Below are positions 27,869 through 36,249 of a stretch of DNA of 64,000 bases, piece after piece. The position numbers and the translations under genes were made by a program. The notes beneath the pieces were generated by a model, which worked only from the letters and a program-made list of their open reading frames with translations, was not told the DNA's origin and searched no databases. Origin of the DNA: Bradyrhizobium sp. CCBAU 051011 (GTDB lineage: Bacteria; Pseudomonadota; Alphaproteobacteria; Rhizobiales; Xanthobacteraceae); contig NZ_CP022222.1 of NCBI RefSeq assembly GCF_009930815.1, positions 7,234,501-7,298,500 of the forward strand. The letters run 5' to 3'. Numbering within the stretch: position 1 is the stretch's first letter; each line of letters begins with the position of its first letter.

Positions 27869-30271
27869 TCATTTGAACGCCAGTTTCATTCCGGCCATGA
27901 ACGCGCGCGGCGATCCCGCGTAGATCGAGCCGGTCGTACCTGCCAATGCGATCGCACCGTCCGGAATGCCCGTTGCTTGCACCGTATTCGCGATATTGTT
28001 GGCCGAAGCTACATACGTGCGGTCGAACACGTTTCTAACTTCAAAGTAGACATTCAGTGACTTGAAGTAGTCGGACTGGAGGTCCGTCTTGTAGTGCACG
28101 TTGAGATTGACCAATTCGTAACCGGGCGCCTTCAGCAGATTGGCGTTGTCCATATAGAACGCGTCTTTCCACTGCACTTCGACAAACGCACCAAGGCCTG
28201 CCAAGGGGCCCCACATTTGGTCATAGCCAAGCCGCGCCGTCAGCTCGTGCGCTGATACGCCGGGAATCTTGTTGCCCGCGCGATTGAAGTTGAAGGCCGC
28301 TCCACCTGCGCCGGGGCTCCTGAGAGTTTCCGTATATTCAGTGTAGTATTGATCGAGATAGGTATACGCCGCCGTGAAACGCCAGCCGGGATAGAACTTC
28401 CAGTCAGCGGCCAACTCCACCCCGCGATGCTCCGACTTGGGCGCGTTGAAGGTGAAGCTTGCATTGGGTGCACCAGCAGGCGTTGCCTGAGTCACGAGTT
28501 CGTCCCTGAAGAACTCGTAGAAGCCGGTCACGCTGAACTTCAGCGCGCTGTTCGGCGTCCAGTCGAAGCCGAGATCATAGCCAAGGTTCTTTTGCGCTTT
28601 CAGTTGCGTGTTGTTGCCGCTGGCGCCCGTGGAATCGACGAAGAGGTTGCCGACCTGTGGCGTGCCGTATCCAGTGGCAACGCGCGCGCGAAGCAGCCAC
28701 TCCGGATTCAGCTTGTAGAGCAGCGCCAGTTCCGGCGCGGTGTTCTGGAATTGCCTGTCGGCGGACACTAGTCTCGGCGTCGCCGTCGGGACGTTGGGCG
28801 TGTTGTAGGCGTAGGATGTATTGATCCCCTTCAAAAGCGTGGTTTCCCATCCGATGCCGGCAATTGCAGTCAGATTGGGAGCGAGCTTGAGCTCTTCGCG
28901 CGCGCGGACACCGTAGTTCGTGGTGGAACTCCAGGTATTGCTTTGCAACAGACCAAGCTTCGCATTGCCGCCCGGCATCACGTTGCGCGTATCGCTCGAT
29001 GCCGTCAGCGTGTTGTAGAACGCGCCGAAATACGTCGTCGATTCCATGCCGAGGATTTCGCCGCGCTTGGTCACGTCACTCATGTAATTGTAGGACGGGA
29101 AGTCACCGATCGCGCTGGTTGTTCCCGTCGGCTGATTGATGTTGCGATCGTCGAACACGAACTGGTTGCGCCAGGTGGTCGTATTGTCGAAATCGTGCTC
29201 CCACCGTCCGCCGACGATGGTGCGGCGATCCTCGCGGCCGAGGCCGGCCTGTATGGCGGTGAGCGGCGTTCTCGTCCCGTTGAAGCCGTTGTTGAAGAGG
29301 GAGACGGTTCCGCAGCCGGCGACGCCGGCCATCTCGCAGCCCTGCTGGAATGGGTTTTGGTAGTATTGATTGAGCGACAGCCTAACCGGCAGCCTTGTAT
29401 CGAGATTGTTGTTGATGAACTTGACCGTGAAACGGTCGTCGGGCGTCGCGTGCAGGGTGCCGAGAAAATTCACGGTCTGGGTATTGAACCAGCTGTTCTG
29501 GATAAACCCATCGCCGCGCGCGTCGCTCGTAAACAGCGAGTACTCGAAATTGCCGACCTTCTTGCCTGCGGCGAGGTAATTGTTGAGATAGCCGAAGCTG
29601 CCGCCTTCGACGCCGTATTCGACCCCGTCGATGGTACGGCCCGGCCGGGTGCGGAAATTGAGCGCGCCACCGGTGGCATAGTTGCCAAAGAGCGCCGACG
29701 ACGGCCCGCGGATGACGTCAATCGCGCCATAGGCCTTGGGATCGATCAGGTCGCTGCGGGAAAGCCCGTCCGGTTGCGTGACCGGAAAACCGTCATCGAA
29801 GATCACGAGATTGCGGATGCCAAAGCCGTTGCGGGCATTTGAACCGCGGATCGAGATGCCGATATCGCGGGGCCCGTTGCCCTGCTTCACCGAAATGCCC
29901 GGGCTCTCGCGCAGCACGTCGGCCACTGAGAATGCCGGCCGGTTGTCGAACTGGCTGCGATCGATCGTGGTCTGGGTCTGGCCGGCCGGCGCCTGGTACA
30001 GCAGCGCGCGCGCCACGCTTGGCGTGATACCGGCAGTCAGGGAGGAAGCCGTTGGCGCGATGGCCAGCGGCTGCCGCGCCTGCGTCCTGGCGGCGGAACG
30101 AGCCGCCGGCTTGCGGGCCGTAGGCCTGGCCGCGGCGGTCCGCGGCGCGTGGACCGTCACGGCCGGCAGGCTTTGACTGGCCGTCTGCGCCTGTGTTGCC
30201 GAGGGAAACGCCAGCGAGACGCTGCACAATGCAAGCGTGCTCACCCCGGCAAGGGCACGATAACGAAACAT
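27869..30271 (-). CDS. TonB-dependent outer-membrane receptor
   Basis: 800 residues. A signal peptide ends TQAQ. An N-terminal Ala/Arg-rich stretch (residues 40-75) precedes the plug, which contains SVADVLRESPGISVKQGNGP and RGSNARNGFGIRNLVIFDDG. The barrel ends in a terminal Phe-Lys (MAGMKLAFK). The substrate is not fixed by sequence. Because a DUF2946 protein, a His/Cys propeller and a TlpA-like protein surround it, a copper-related substrate is likely. It may replace the deleted PcuB. Confidence 0.9.
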   Translation of the reverse strand: MFRYRALAGVSTLALCSVSLAFPSATQAQTASQSLPAVTVHAPRTAAARPTARKPAARSAARTQARQPLAIAPTASSLTAGITPSVARALLYQAPAGQTQTTIDRSQFDNRPAFSVADVLRESPGISVKQGNGPRDIGISIRGSNARNGFGIRNLVIFDDGFPVTQPDGLSRSDLIDPKAYGAIDVIRGPSSALFGNYATGGALNFRTRPGRTIDGVEYGVEGGSFGYLNNYLAAGKKVGNFEYSLFTSDARGDGFIQNSWFNTQTVNFLGTLHATPDDRFTVKFINNNLDTRLPVRLSLNQYYQNPFQQGCEMAGVAGCGTVSLFNNGFNGTRTPLTAIQAGLGREDRRTIVGGRWEHDFDNTTTWRNQFVFDDRNINQPTGTTSAIGDFPSYNYMSDVTKRGEILGMESTTYFGAFYNTLTASSDTRNVMPGGNAKLGLLQSNTWSSTTNYGVRAREELKLAPNLTAIAGIGWETTLLKGINTSYAYNTPNVPTATPRLVSADRQFQNTAPELALLYKLNPEWLLRARVATGYGTPQVGNLFVDSTGASGNNTQLKAQKNLGYDLGFDWTPNSALKFSVTGFYEFFRDELVTQATPAGAPNASFTFNAPKSEHRGVELAADWKFYPGWRFTAAYTYLDQYYTEYTETLRSPGAGGAAFNFNRAGNKIPGVSAHELTARLGYDQMWGPLAGLGAFVEVQWKDAFYMDNANLLKAPGYELVNLNVHYKTDLQSDYFKSLNVYFEVRNVFDRTYVASANNIANTVQATGIPDGAIALAGTTGSIYAGSPRAFMAGMKLAFK

Positions 30272-30363
30272 GGGAACGATCCTGACGCCGGCCTTCTGCC
30301 GGGCTGCTCATGTGAATCAACCGTGACGGCCGAAGGCCGCACCAATCTCGACAGGGATGGAGG

Positions 30364-30738
30364 TCAGGAAACGGAGGGTGGCGCGCGCGCCTGCGCGTGC
30401 GAGCCGGCGCGGGAGGCGAACCGGTCAGGCGTGAATTCGATCCAGACCACGCGCTCGGGCTGGCGATCGACAGTAACGATGTCGGCAATCTCTGGCGTGT
30501 CGATCGGGGCGCCGGTCTGCAGCACACTGCAGACCGAACAGCATCCGTCGTGGGCGCGGTGATTGGCCTGATCGGACTGCCCGGCACCGGGCGCACCATT
30601 GCCATGGCAGATCACGGCGCCGGTGAGCGGATCGGAGGCCGCGATGCTGGCCGCCCAGCATGCGCCGACCGGTGCAAAAATCTGCACCAGTAGCGCAATC
30701 AGGACTATTGGCAGAAAATTCTTCAGCCGCCGACGCAT
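30364..30738 (-). CDS. DUF2946 protein, second copy
   Basis: 124 residues. The N-terminus MRRRLKNFLPIVLIALLVQI is nearly that of the copy at 25692, and the C-terminus ends HAQARAPPSVS. The middle has HDGCCSVCSV, a CCxxC cluster for metal binding. It lies 92 bp before the TonB receptor and probably begins the operon. Family function is unknown; copper is suggested by context. Confidence 0.8.
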   Translation of the reverse strand: MRRRLKNFLPIVLIALLVQIFAPVGACWAASIAASDPLTGAVICHGNGAPGAGQSDQANHRAHDGCCSVCSVLQTGAPIDTPEIADIVTVDRQPERVVWIEFTPDRFASRAGSHAQARAPPSVS

Positions 30739-31201
30739 CGCAAACCTATCCGCTTCAGACCTTAATCATCTCAGGAGTCCGAAGTCGAGACGAAGTTCCC
30801 GGAACTATGTTGCAGCTTCAAGGAGTAAAGCTGGCGAAAAGCGATGCCTTTTGCAGCATTTGAAGGGCGCCCTACCCCGATACCAAGCCTCGGGCGTATT
30901 GTAGCTAAACCAACAACCAACGGTAGCAATTTCCCAATCATTTCGCAGAGTGCTGGAATTTTGAACAAACGTTGCCGAAAATGGTGACAAGACGAAAAAG
31001 ATGGTCTACCAATTCAACCTCAGGCTGGCCGAGAGGCAAAGCTTGGTGGTCCAAGTCTCGGGAGGAGCCCTGACGCGCACAAGCAGCGTCGCCTCGACAA
31101 TCAAGATCAAATCTAAATTTTCGAGGAAATTAAGGGTCGACACAATTTTTGAGCAGGGCTCCGAGCCCTGCTCTTTTTTTTCGAGACGATCGCAAACAAT
31201 A
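30739..31201. other. Intergenic region with an orphan terminator
   Basis: About 460 bases between the divergent DUF2946 gene and the broken globin gene. Lower in GC than its surroundings. A frame on the plus strand opens at 31001 and runs into the globin but has no ribosome site. Apart from the terminator at 31151-31181 I see no firm element; promoters for both sides should be here. Confidence 0.5.
31151..31181 (+). terminator. Strong intrinsic terminator upstream of the globin remnant
   Basis: GAGCAGGGCT (31151-31160) pairs perfectly with AGCCCTGCTC (31164-31173) around CCG, followed by eight T. No protein gene ends just before it, so it terminates a short leader or a small RNA starting somewhere between about 30900 and 31100. 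Confidence 0.9.
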
Positions 31202-31713
31202 ATGACGGCATCGTCAAATCCGATCGAGCGAAGCTTTGAACTCGCCGCCGAGCGCTGCGCGGATCTCACGCCGCTGGTCTATCGCCGCCTGTTCGAGGCG
31301 CATCCAGAAGCGCAGACGATGTTCCGTACCGAGGGCAGCGAACTCGTCAAGGGTTCGATGCTCGCGATGACGATCGACGCCATCCTGGACTTTGCCGGCG
31401 AACGCACCGGCCTTTTCAGCCTGATCACATCGGAAGTCTCCTCGCACGACGCCCGCGCGCGAACAGCAAAAGTGGAAGCCGGTTTTGCGTCCGATCGCGC
31501 GCTATTCTTTTGAATCGGCGCATGATCTTGTCGCCAAACCGTGCACACTTTGGCGGATCATGCGCTGGCACGTCCCGCGAATTGTTCGTCGCGTTCTTCG
31601 GCATCGTCGCGCAGACGCTGCGTGAGGTCATCGGGCCGGAATGGTCTGATGACATCGACGCGGCGTGGCGGACATTGCTCGGCGACATCGAAAGTCTCGT
31701 TGCAGCGCAGTGA
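31202..31713 (+). pseudogene. Bacterial single-domain globin gene broken by a palindromic element
   Basis: 31202-31453 codes for a globin N-terminus: IERSFELAAERCADLTPLVY, LFEAHPEAQTMF, then ITSEVSSHDA. After about 113 inserted bases the match resumes at 31567 in another frame with GTSRELFVAFFGIVAQTL and runs to a natural stop at 31713. The insert brings an in-frame stop at 31511-31513 and shifts the frame. Without it the two parts make an ordinary globin of about 130 residues. The gene should be non-functional. Confidence 0.88.
31455..31566. repeat. Palindromic repeat inserted in the globin gene
   Basis: About 112 bp with two hairpins. The first has arms GCGCGCGA (31455-31462) and TCGCGCGC (31495-31502) around GCAAAA...TTTTGC. 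The second has arms GCGCATGATC (31518-31527) and GATCATGCGC (31556-31565). The AAAAGTGGAAGCCGGTTTT core resembles the repeat at 18949, so they belong to related families. No coding capacity or target duplication is obvious. Confidence 0.78.
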
Positions 31714-31866
31714 AGCGACGAGCACCAAAGTTTCCCTGATCTCATTGATACGGACGATCAAGTCATCCGGTGGCGGAACCGCGCCGAGTGTGAAAGACTG
31801 CCTCGATCCGCGGTGCGTGCAGTCGACGCCGACGGCGATAACAAAGACAAAACGAGGGAGCAAACG

Positions 31867-32886
31867 ATGTCCGGAACTGACAAATCCGCAACGACCAGAC
31901 GCGATCTTCTTCAGGCGGCCGGCGCGGCTGGCGCAGCGACCGCCCTGCTCGGGGGGCTGGGCATAAACCCGGCGCTGGCGGCAGCCACACGCTCGGAGAA
32001 ACCGCTGAAGGCGGCGTTCTCCAACGCCGGCCTGCAGGCGACCTGGTGCGCCCAGGGCAAGCAGGCGGCGGAATGGTGGGGCAAGCTGTTCAACGTCGAG
32101 GTCACCTGGTTCGACGGCCAGCTCGACGCCGTCAAGCAGCGCGCCGCGATCGACAATATGGCCTCGCAGAAATGGGATTTTGTCGCCATCCAGGCATTCG
32201 GCATCGGCACGCTGACCCAGCCGGTGCAGAAGATGATCGACGCCGGCATTCCCGTGATCGACATGGACACGCTGATCGCGCCGCTCGACCAGATCAAGGT
32301 GCATTCGTTCCTGGCGCCCGACAATGAATTCATGGGCGCGTCGGTAACCCAGGCGCTCTGCAACGCCATGGGCGGCAAGGGCAAGATCATCATGACGCAA
32401 GGCGCGCTCGGCCATACCGGCGCACAGGGCCGCGCCAAGGGTTTTGAGTCCGTCGTCAAGCAGTTCCCGAACATCGAGGTGCTCGACACCCAGCCCGCCG
32501 ATTGGGACGTCTCGAAGACAGCTCGGCTATGGGAGACCTACCTGACGAAGCACCCGCAGATCGACGCGGCCTTCTTCCACAATGACGACATGGCGCTGGC
32601 CGCCTACAACATCATGAAGGCGCGCAACCGCACCAACATCCTGATCGGCGGCGTCGACGCCATGCCGCCGGCGATCCAGGCGGTGAGCGAAGGCCGTATG
32701 TTCGCGACCGTGCGCAATCCCTCCTGCCGTATCCATGGCGGCGCCATCGTCGCCGGTGTCGCCGCGGTGACTGGAGGCGAGAAGAGCGGACAGGGCATTC
32801 CGAAGCACGTCATCACGGACGGACCGGTCGTGACCAAGGCCAACGCCGCCGGCATGCAATGGATGGAGGACCACTTCCTGATCTGA
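31867..32886 (+). CDS. Sugar ABC transporter, periplasmic binding protein
   Basis: 339 residues of the ribose/xylose-type family (periplasmic binding protein-like I fold). The N-terminus has a Tat signal, TTRRDLLQAAGAAGAA, cleaved near ALA-AATRS. Two lobes are recognisable: VEVTWFDGQLDAVKQRAAID with IPVIDMDT, and DAAFFHNDDMALAAYN with ILIGGVDA. The start at 31867 (GAGGGAG upstream) fits the Tat signal better than the frame start 18 codons before. First gene of a three-gene importer operon; mtnK lies beyond on the other strand. Confidence 0.92.
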   Translation: MSGTDKSATTRRDLLQAAGAAGAATALLGGLGINPALAAATRSEKPLKAAFSNAGLQATWCAQGKQAAEWWGKLFNVEVTWFDGQLDAVKQRAAIDNMASQKWDFVAIQAFGIGTLTQPVQKMIDAGIPVIDMDTLIAPLDQIKVHSFLAPDNEFMGASVTQALCNAMGGKGKIIMTQGALGHTGAQGRAKGFESVVKQFPNIEVLDTQPADWDVSKTARLWETYLTKHPQIDAAFFHNDDMALAAYNIMKARNRTNILIGGVDAMPPAIQAVSEGRMFATVRNPSCRIHGGAIVAGVAAVTGGEKSGQGIPKHVITDGPVVTKANAAGMQWMEDHFLI

Positions 32887-32892
32887 ACCAGC

Positions 32893-34395
32893 ATGCCCGC
32901 GGGACAACAGCCCATCCTCGAACTGCAAGAGATCACGAAGGCCTTCGGCGGCGTCGAAGCCCTTCGTGGTGTCGATTTCGCGCTGACCGCCGGCGAGATC
33001 CACGGTCTCGTCGGCGAGAACGGTGCAGGCAAAAGCACGCTGATGAAGATCATCGCCGGCGTGCATGCGGATTTTTCCGGCCGCTTCATCCTGGACGGAA
33101 AGGAAACCCGATTCCGGTCGGTGCGCGACGCCCATGCTGCGGGTATCGCCATGGTGCATCAGGAACTCAGCGTGGCGCCCGACCTGTCGGTGGCCGAGAA
33201 CGTCTTTCTCGGCAACCAGCCGACCAACCGCCTCGGCTTCGTGCAATGGCGGCGCATGGCGCGCGAAGCCGGCGAGCAACTCAAGCGGTTCGGCATCGAC
33301 GTCGACCCGATGTCACGGCTCGGCGACCTGCCGATCGGGTTGCAGCAACTGATCGAGATCGCCCGCGTGCTGTTCTCGGGCGCGCGCATCATCATCCTGG
33401 ACGAACCGACCTCGGCGCTATCGCCGCCGGAAGTGGAGCGGCTGTTCGCGACGCTGAAGCGGTTGCGGGACGAAGGCACCAGCATCGTCTTCATTTCGCA
33501 TTTCATCGAGGACATCTTGCGCGTCTCCGATGTCGTGACCGTGTTCCGCAACGGCAGGAAGGTCGCGGAAACCAGGGCCGCCCAGACCAGCAAGTCCGCC
33601 CTGATCGAGGCGATGATCGGCAAGGGCCGCGAGGCGCTGGAGGAGACCTATACGCACGACATTATGCTGCCGCCGGCCGCCGAAAGGCCGGTCGTGCTGA
33701 ACGCGAACGGGCTCTCGCTCTCCCGCAGCCTGCGCGATGTTTCGTTCGACGTCCGCGCCGGCGAAGTGCTCGGCATCTACGGTTTTATGGGATGCGGCCA
33801 GCTCGAACTGGCGCGAATCCTGTTCGGCAAACTCAGACCCGATCAGGGCTCGCTGACGGTGGCAGGCGACCAAAAGAGCTTTCGCAGCACGGCCGATGCG
33901 CGGCGCGCCGGGATCGCCTTCGTGCCCGAGAGCCGGCGCGACATGCTGTTCCACCAGGAGCCGGTCTACAAGAATATCTCGATCAGCGTCCTCGACCGGA
34001 TTTCATCCCTGCTGCTCAAGCCGTCGCGTGAGCGCGAGATCGCCACGCGGCAGGTCGACCAGTTGCGGATCCGCCCGGCGGCGGTGGAGCTCGATCTCGG
34101 CATGCTGTCCGGCGGCAATCAGCAGAAGGTGGCGCTGGCGAAATGGCTGAGCTACCCGCCGCGGCTGCTCGTGCTGTGCGAGCCGACCCGCGGCATGGAC
34201 GTCGGCGCCAAGGACGACGTCATCCACATCGTCAGGGATCTGCGCGCCAAAGGGCTCGCCGTCATCGTGCTATCCACCGAGCCGGAGACGGTGCTGTCGC
34301 TCGCCGACCGCGTCATCGTGCTCAAGCGCGGCGCGGTGGTGCGGGAGTTTTCCAACGAACGGATCAGCAAGGACCGCCTGCTCGAGGCGGCATGA
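32893..34395 (+). CDS. Sugar ABC transporter, double ATPase (RbsA-type)
   Basis: 500 residues with two ATPase halves. Half 1 has Walker A GENGAGKST (42-50), Walker B IIILDEPTSALS and a degenerate signature LPIGLQQ. Half 2 has a degenerate Walker A GFMGCGQLE without the lysine but a good signature LSGGNQQK. This asymmetry is normal in the RbsA/XylG/MglA class. Six bases separate it from the binding-protein gene. It energises the permease encoded next. Confidence 0.95.
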   Translation: MPAGQQPILELQEITKAFGGVEALRGVDFALTAGEIHGLVGENGAGKSTLMKIIAGVHADFSGRFILDGKETRFRSVRDAHAAGIAMVHQELSVAPDLSVAENVFLGNQPTNRLGFVQWRRMAREAGEQLKRFGIDVDPMSRLGDLPIGLQQLIEIARVLFSGARIIILDEPTSALSPPEVERLFATLKRLRDEGTSIVFISHFIEDILRVSDVVTVFRNGRKVAETRAAQTSKSALIEAMIGKGREALEETYTHDIMLPPAAERPVVLNANGLSLSRSLRDVSFDVRAGEVLGIYGFMGCGQLELARILFGKLRPDQGSLTVAGDQKSFRSTADARRAGIAFVPESRRDMLFHQEPVYKNISISVLDRISSLLLKPSREREIATRQVDQLRIRPAAVELDLGMLSGGNQQKVALAKWLSYPPRLLVLCEPTRGMDVGAKDDVIHIVRDLRAKGLAVIVLSTEPETVLSLADRVIVLKRGAVVREFSNERISKDRLLEAA

Positions 34396-34405
34396 GGAGA
34401 GCGAC

Positions 34406-35440
34406 ATGACGACCGGTGACAGCGTGACAGTCGCGGCAGATCGCAAACGCCCGCACCGGCTCGCCGCGATACTGCGCTCCCAGATGCGCAACATCGCGCC
34501 GTTCCTGACGCTGATCTGCCTGTTTTCGTTCTTCGCGGTCGCAAGCCCCTCTTTTGCGACGCTCGACAATTTCGGCAACATCCTGACGCAGATTTCGGTT
34601 ACCGGCATCATCGCCGTCGGCCTCACCTTCGTAATCCTCTGCGCCGAGATCGACCTCTCGATCGCCGCGATCGCCAACGTCACCGGCATCGCAGTTGCCT
34701 ATTTCACGCTGCAGGAATCCTACGTCAACATCGCCAACGTCCCGATGCCGGGGTGGGCCGCGATCTTGTTGGCGCTGGCGCTCTGCGCCCTGCTCGGCCT
34801 CGTCAACGCGTTCGGGTTGACGGTCATCGGCATCCCCTCCTTCATCATGACGCTGGCAATGATGCAGATCGCGGCCGGCATCTCGGCGCTACTCGTGCGC
34901 GGCCAGATCGCCTACAAGGTGCCGCCGCTGGTTACCACGCTCGGATCGACATCGATCGGCGGCATTCCCTGGATCGTGATCGTGGCAGCGCTGATGCTGC
35001 TCGGCGGTCATCTGGTGCTGACCTACACCCGCTTCGGCCGCTACGTCTACATGGTTGGCGGAAACCGCGAGGCCGCCGAATATTCCGGCCTCAACGTCAA
35101 GCTCATCCTCGGCAGCGTGATGGTGATTTCAGCCGTCTGCGCCGGCATCGGCGGCATGCTCGGCGTCGCGCATTTCGGCAGCGCGCAGCAGAACGAGTTC
35201 GACACTTATTTGCTGGACTCGATCGCCGCCGTCGTGGTCGGCGGCACCAGTCTCTTTGGCGGCCGCGGCGGCATCGGCAACACCATCGTCGGCCTGTTCG
35301 TGCTCGGCGTCCTCAACAACGGCCTCGACCACGTCAACATCGACAGTTTTCTGAAGATTTTGATCCGCGGCCTGATCCTGCTGGCGGCGCTCATCATCAA
35401 CGTCTATGCGCAGCGGCTGCGGGAGAGGACCGCCGAATAG
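34406..35440 (+). CDS. Sugar ABC transporter, permease (RbsC-type)
   Basis: 344 residues with 8-10 membrane spans, from FLTLICLFSFFAVASPS to LILLAALIINVYAQRL. The EIDLSIAAIANVTG and GGTSLFGGRGGIGNTIVG segments are conserved in RbsC/XylH permeases. GAGGAGAGCG precedes the ATG. Its last 90 bases have a diverged second copy at 36141-36226. With mtnK nearby, import of 5-methylthioribose or a related pentose is possible, though the substrate is not determined by sequence. Confidence 0.94.
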   Translation: MTTGDSVTVAADRKRPHRLAAILRSQMRNIAPFLTLICLFSFFAVASPSFATLDNFGNILTQISVTGIIAVGLTFVILCAEIDLSIAAIANVTGIAVAYFTLQESYVNIANVPMPGWAAILLALALCALLGLVNAFGLTVIGIPSFIMTLAMMQIAAGISALLVRGQIAYKVPPLVTTLGSTSIGGIPWIVIVAALMLLGGHLVLTYTRFGRYVYMVGGNREAAEYSGLNVKLILGSVMVISAVCAGIGGMLGVAHFGSAQQNEFDTYLLDSIAAVVVGGTSLFGGRGGIGNTIVGLFVLGVLNNGLDHVNIDSFLKILIRGLILLAALIINVYAQRLRERTAE

Positions 35441-35459
35441 GACTGCGGTGTCGCTCGCT

Positions 35460-35939
35460 TTACTCCCCGGCTTTGGCTTCGGCCATGGCCGGAGCTGCGA
35501 TCTTTTCCTTCATTTCCTCGCAGATCTTGCGGACTTCCGCCGTCAACAAAGAACAGCTCTCAATTTGAACGAAGACGCGTTTGGCCTCCGCGCGGTAGCG
35601 CGCCGCGGTTTCCTTCAGTTCTTCGGTCACCACGAGCGCCTCGCGAGTCATGGCCTCGCACTGCCTGGCCTGTTCCATGAGTTCAACGCCCAGGGCCTCG
35701 ATGTCCTTTGCCGCAGCTTCGTATTCGCGAACGACGGCTTCCGCCGACAGCCTGCCGATCTCCGTGGCCCCATCGTTGTGCTCCACATAATCCGGCATCC
35801 CCAAATCCGGAGCGCGCACGGAGGGCGGCGCGAATTCGGTCGGCCCGGATTCGTGGGGCGGAAATTTGCGAAACTCTTTTTCAATCTCGCGCTCAAGATC
35901 GATCGCATCGAGAATCGGCGGTTTTGCTACCCGTACCAT
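35460..35939 (-). CDS. Coiled-coil hypothetical protein
   Basis: 159 residues, acidic, without signal peptide or membrane span. Residues 1-60 are Pro-rich (MVRVAKPPILDAIDLE, KFPPHESGPTEFAPPS). Residues 65-155 form a long amphipathic coiled coil (AAAKDIEALGVELMEQARQC, EELKETAARYRAEAKRV). The start at 35939 follows AGGGAG. It is convergent with the permease gene, 19 bases away, and lies between the permease and a decayed copy of the permease 3' end, which marks it as an inserted gene. Function unknown. Confidence 0.78.
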   Translation of the reverse strand: MVRVAKPPILDAIDLEREIEKEFRKFPPHESGPTEFAPPSVRAPDLGMPDYVEHNDGATEIGRLSAEAVVREYEAAAKDIEALGVELMEQARQCEAMTREALVVTEELKETAARYRAEAKRVFVQIESCSLLTAEVRKICEEMKEKIAAPAMAEAKAGE

Positions 35940-36140
35940 GGGAATGCTCCCTGAATGAAAAATGTGAGCAGAGACAACAACTGTCTCGAAAAATGCAGCT
36001 TCGACGGTTAGCTTGCCTGTGGAAGCGAGCAAACCAAATCCCTTGAGTAAGCTTGTTAGTTAACCTTGATGTCCGCGCTGGCGGTTAATTCTGGAACCAT
36101 CGAACGCTTGCCGTCGTGGCTATTTGCGCGCGTTTCAGGC

Positions 36141-36226
36141 TTGAAGATTTGATCGGCGGTATGATCCTGCTGGCGGCTATCATCAACGTCCATGCGCAGC
36201 GCTTGCGCGAGCGGACCCCCACTTAG
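36141..36226 (+). pseudogene. Decayed copy of the permease 3' end
   Basis: Reads MILLAAIINVHAQRLRERTP before a TAG at 36224-36226, against LILLAALIINVYAQRLRERT in the intact permease. Similarity to 35351-35440 is about 80% by eye, with a one-base deletion in the first T-run and a lost codon. It begins abruptly at 36141 and ends at the permease stop, 23 bases before the mtnK stop on the other strand. Confidence 0.88.
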
Positions 36227-36249
36227 AGCAACCGTCCCCGCGGGGGGCA

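Noticed and set aside
33784..33830. Missing Walker A lysine in the second half of the sugar ATPase as a sign of inactivation
   Set aside because: This degeneracy is normal for the second half of RbsA-type double ATPases.
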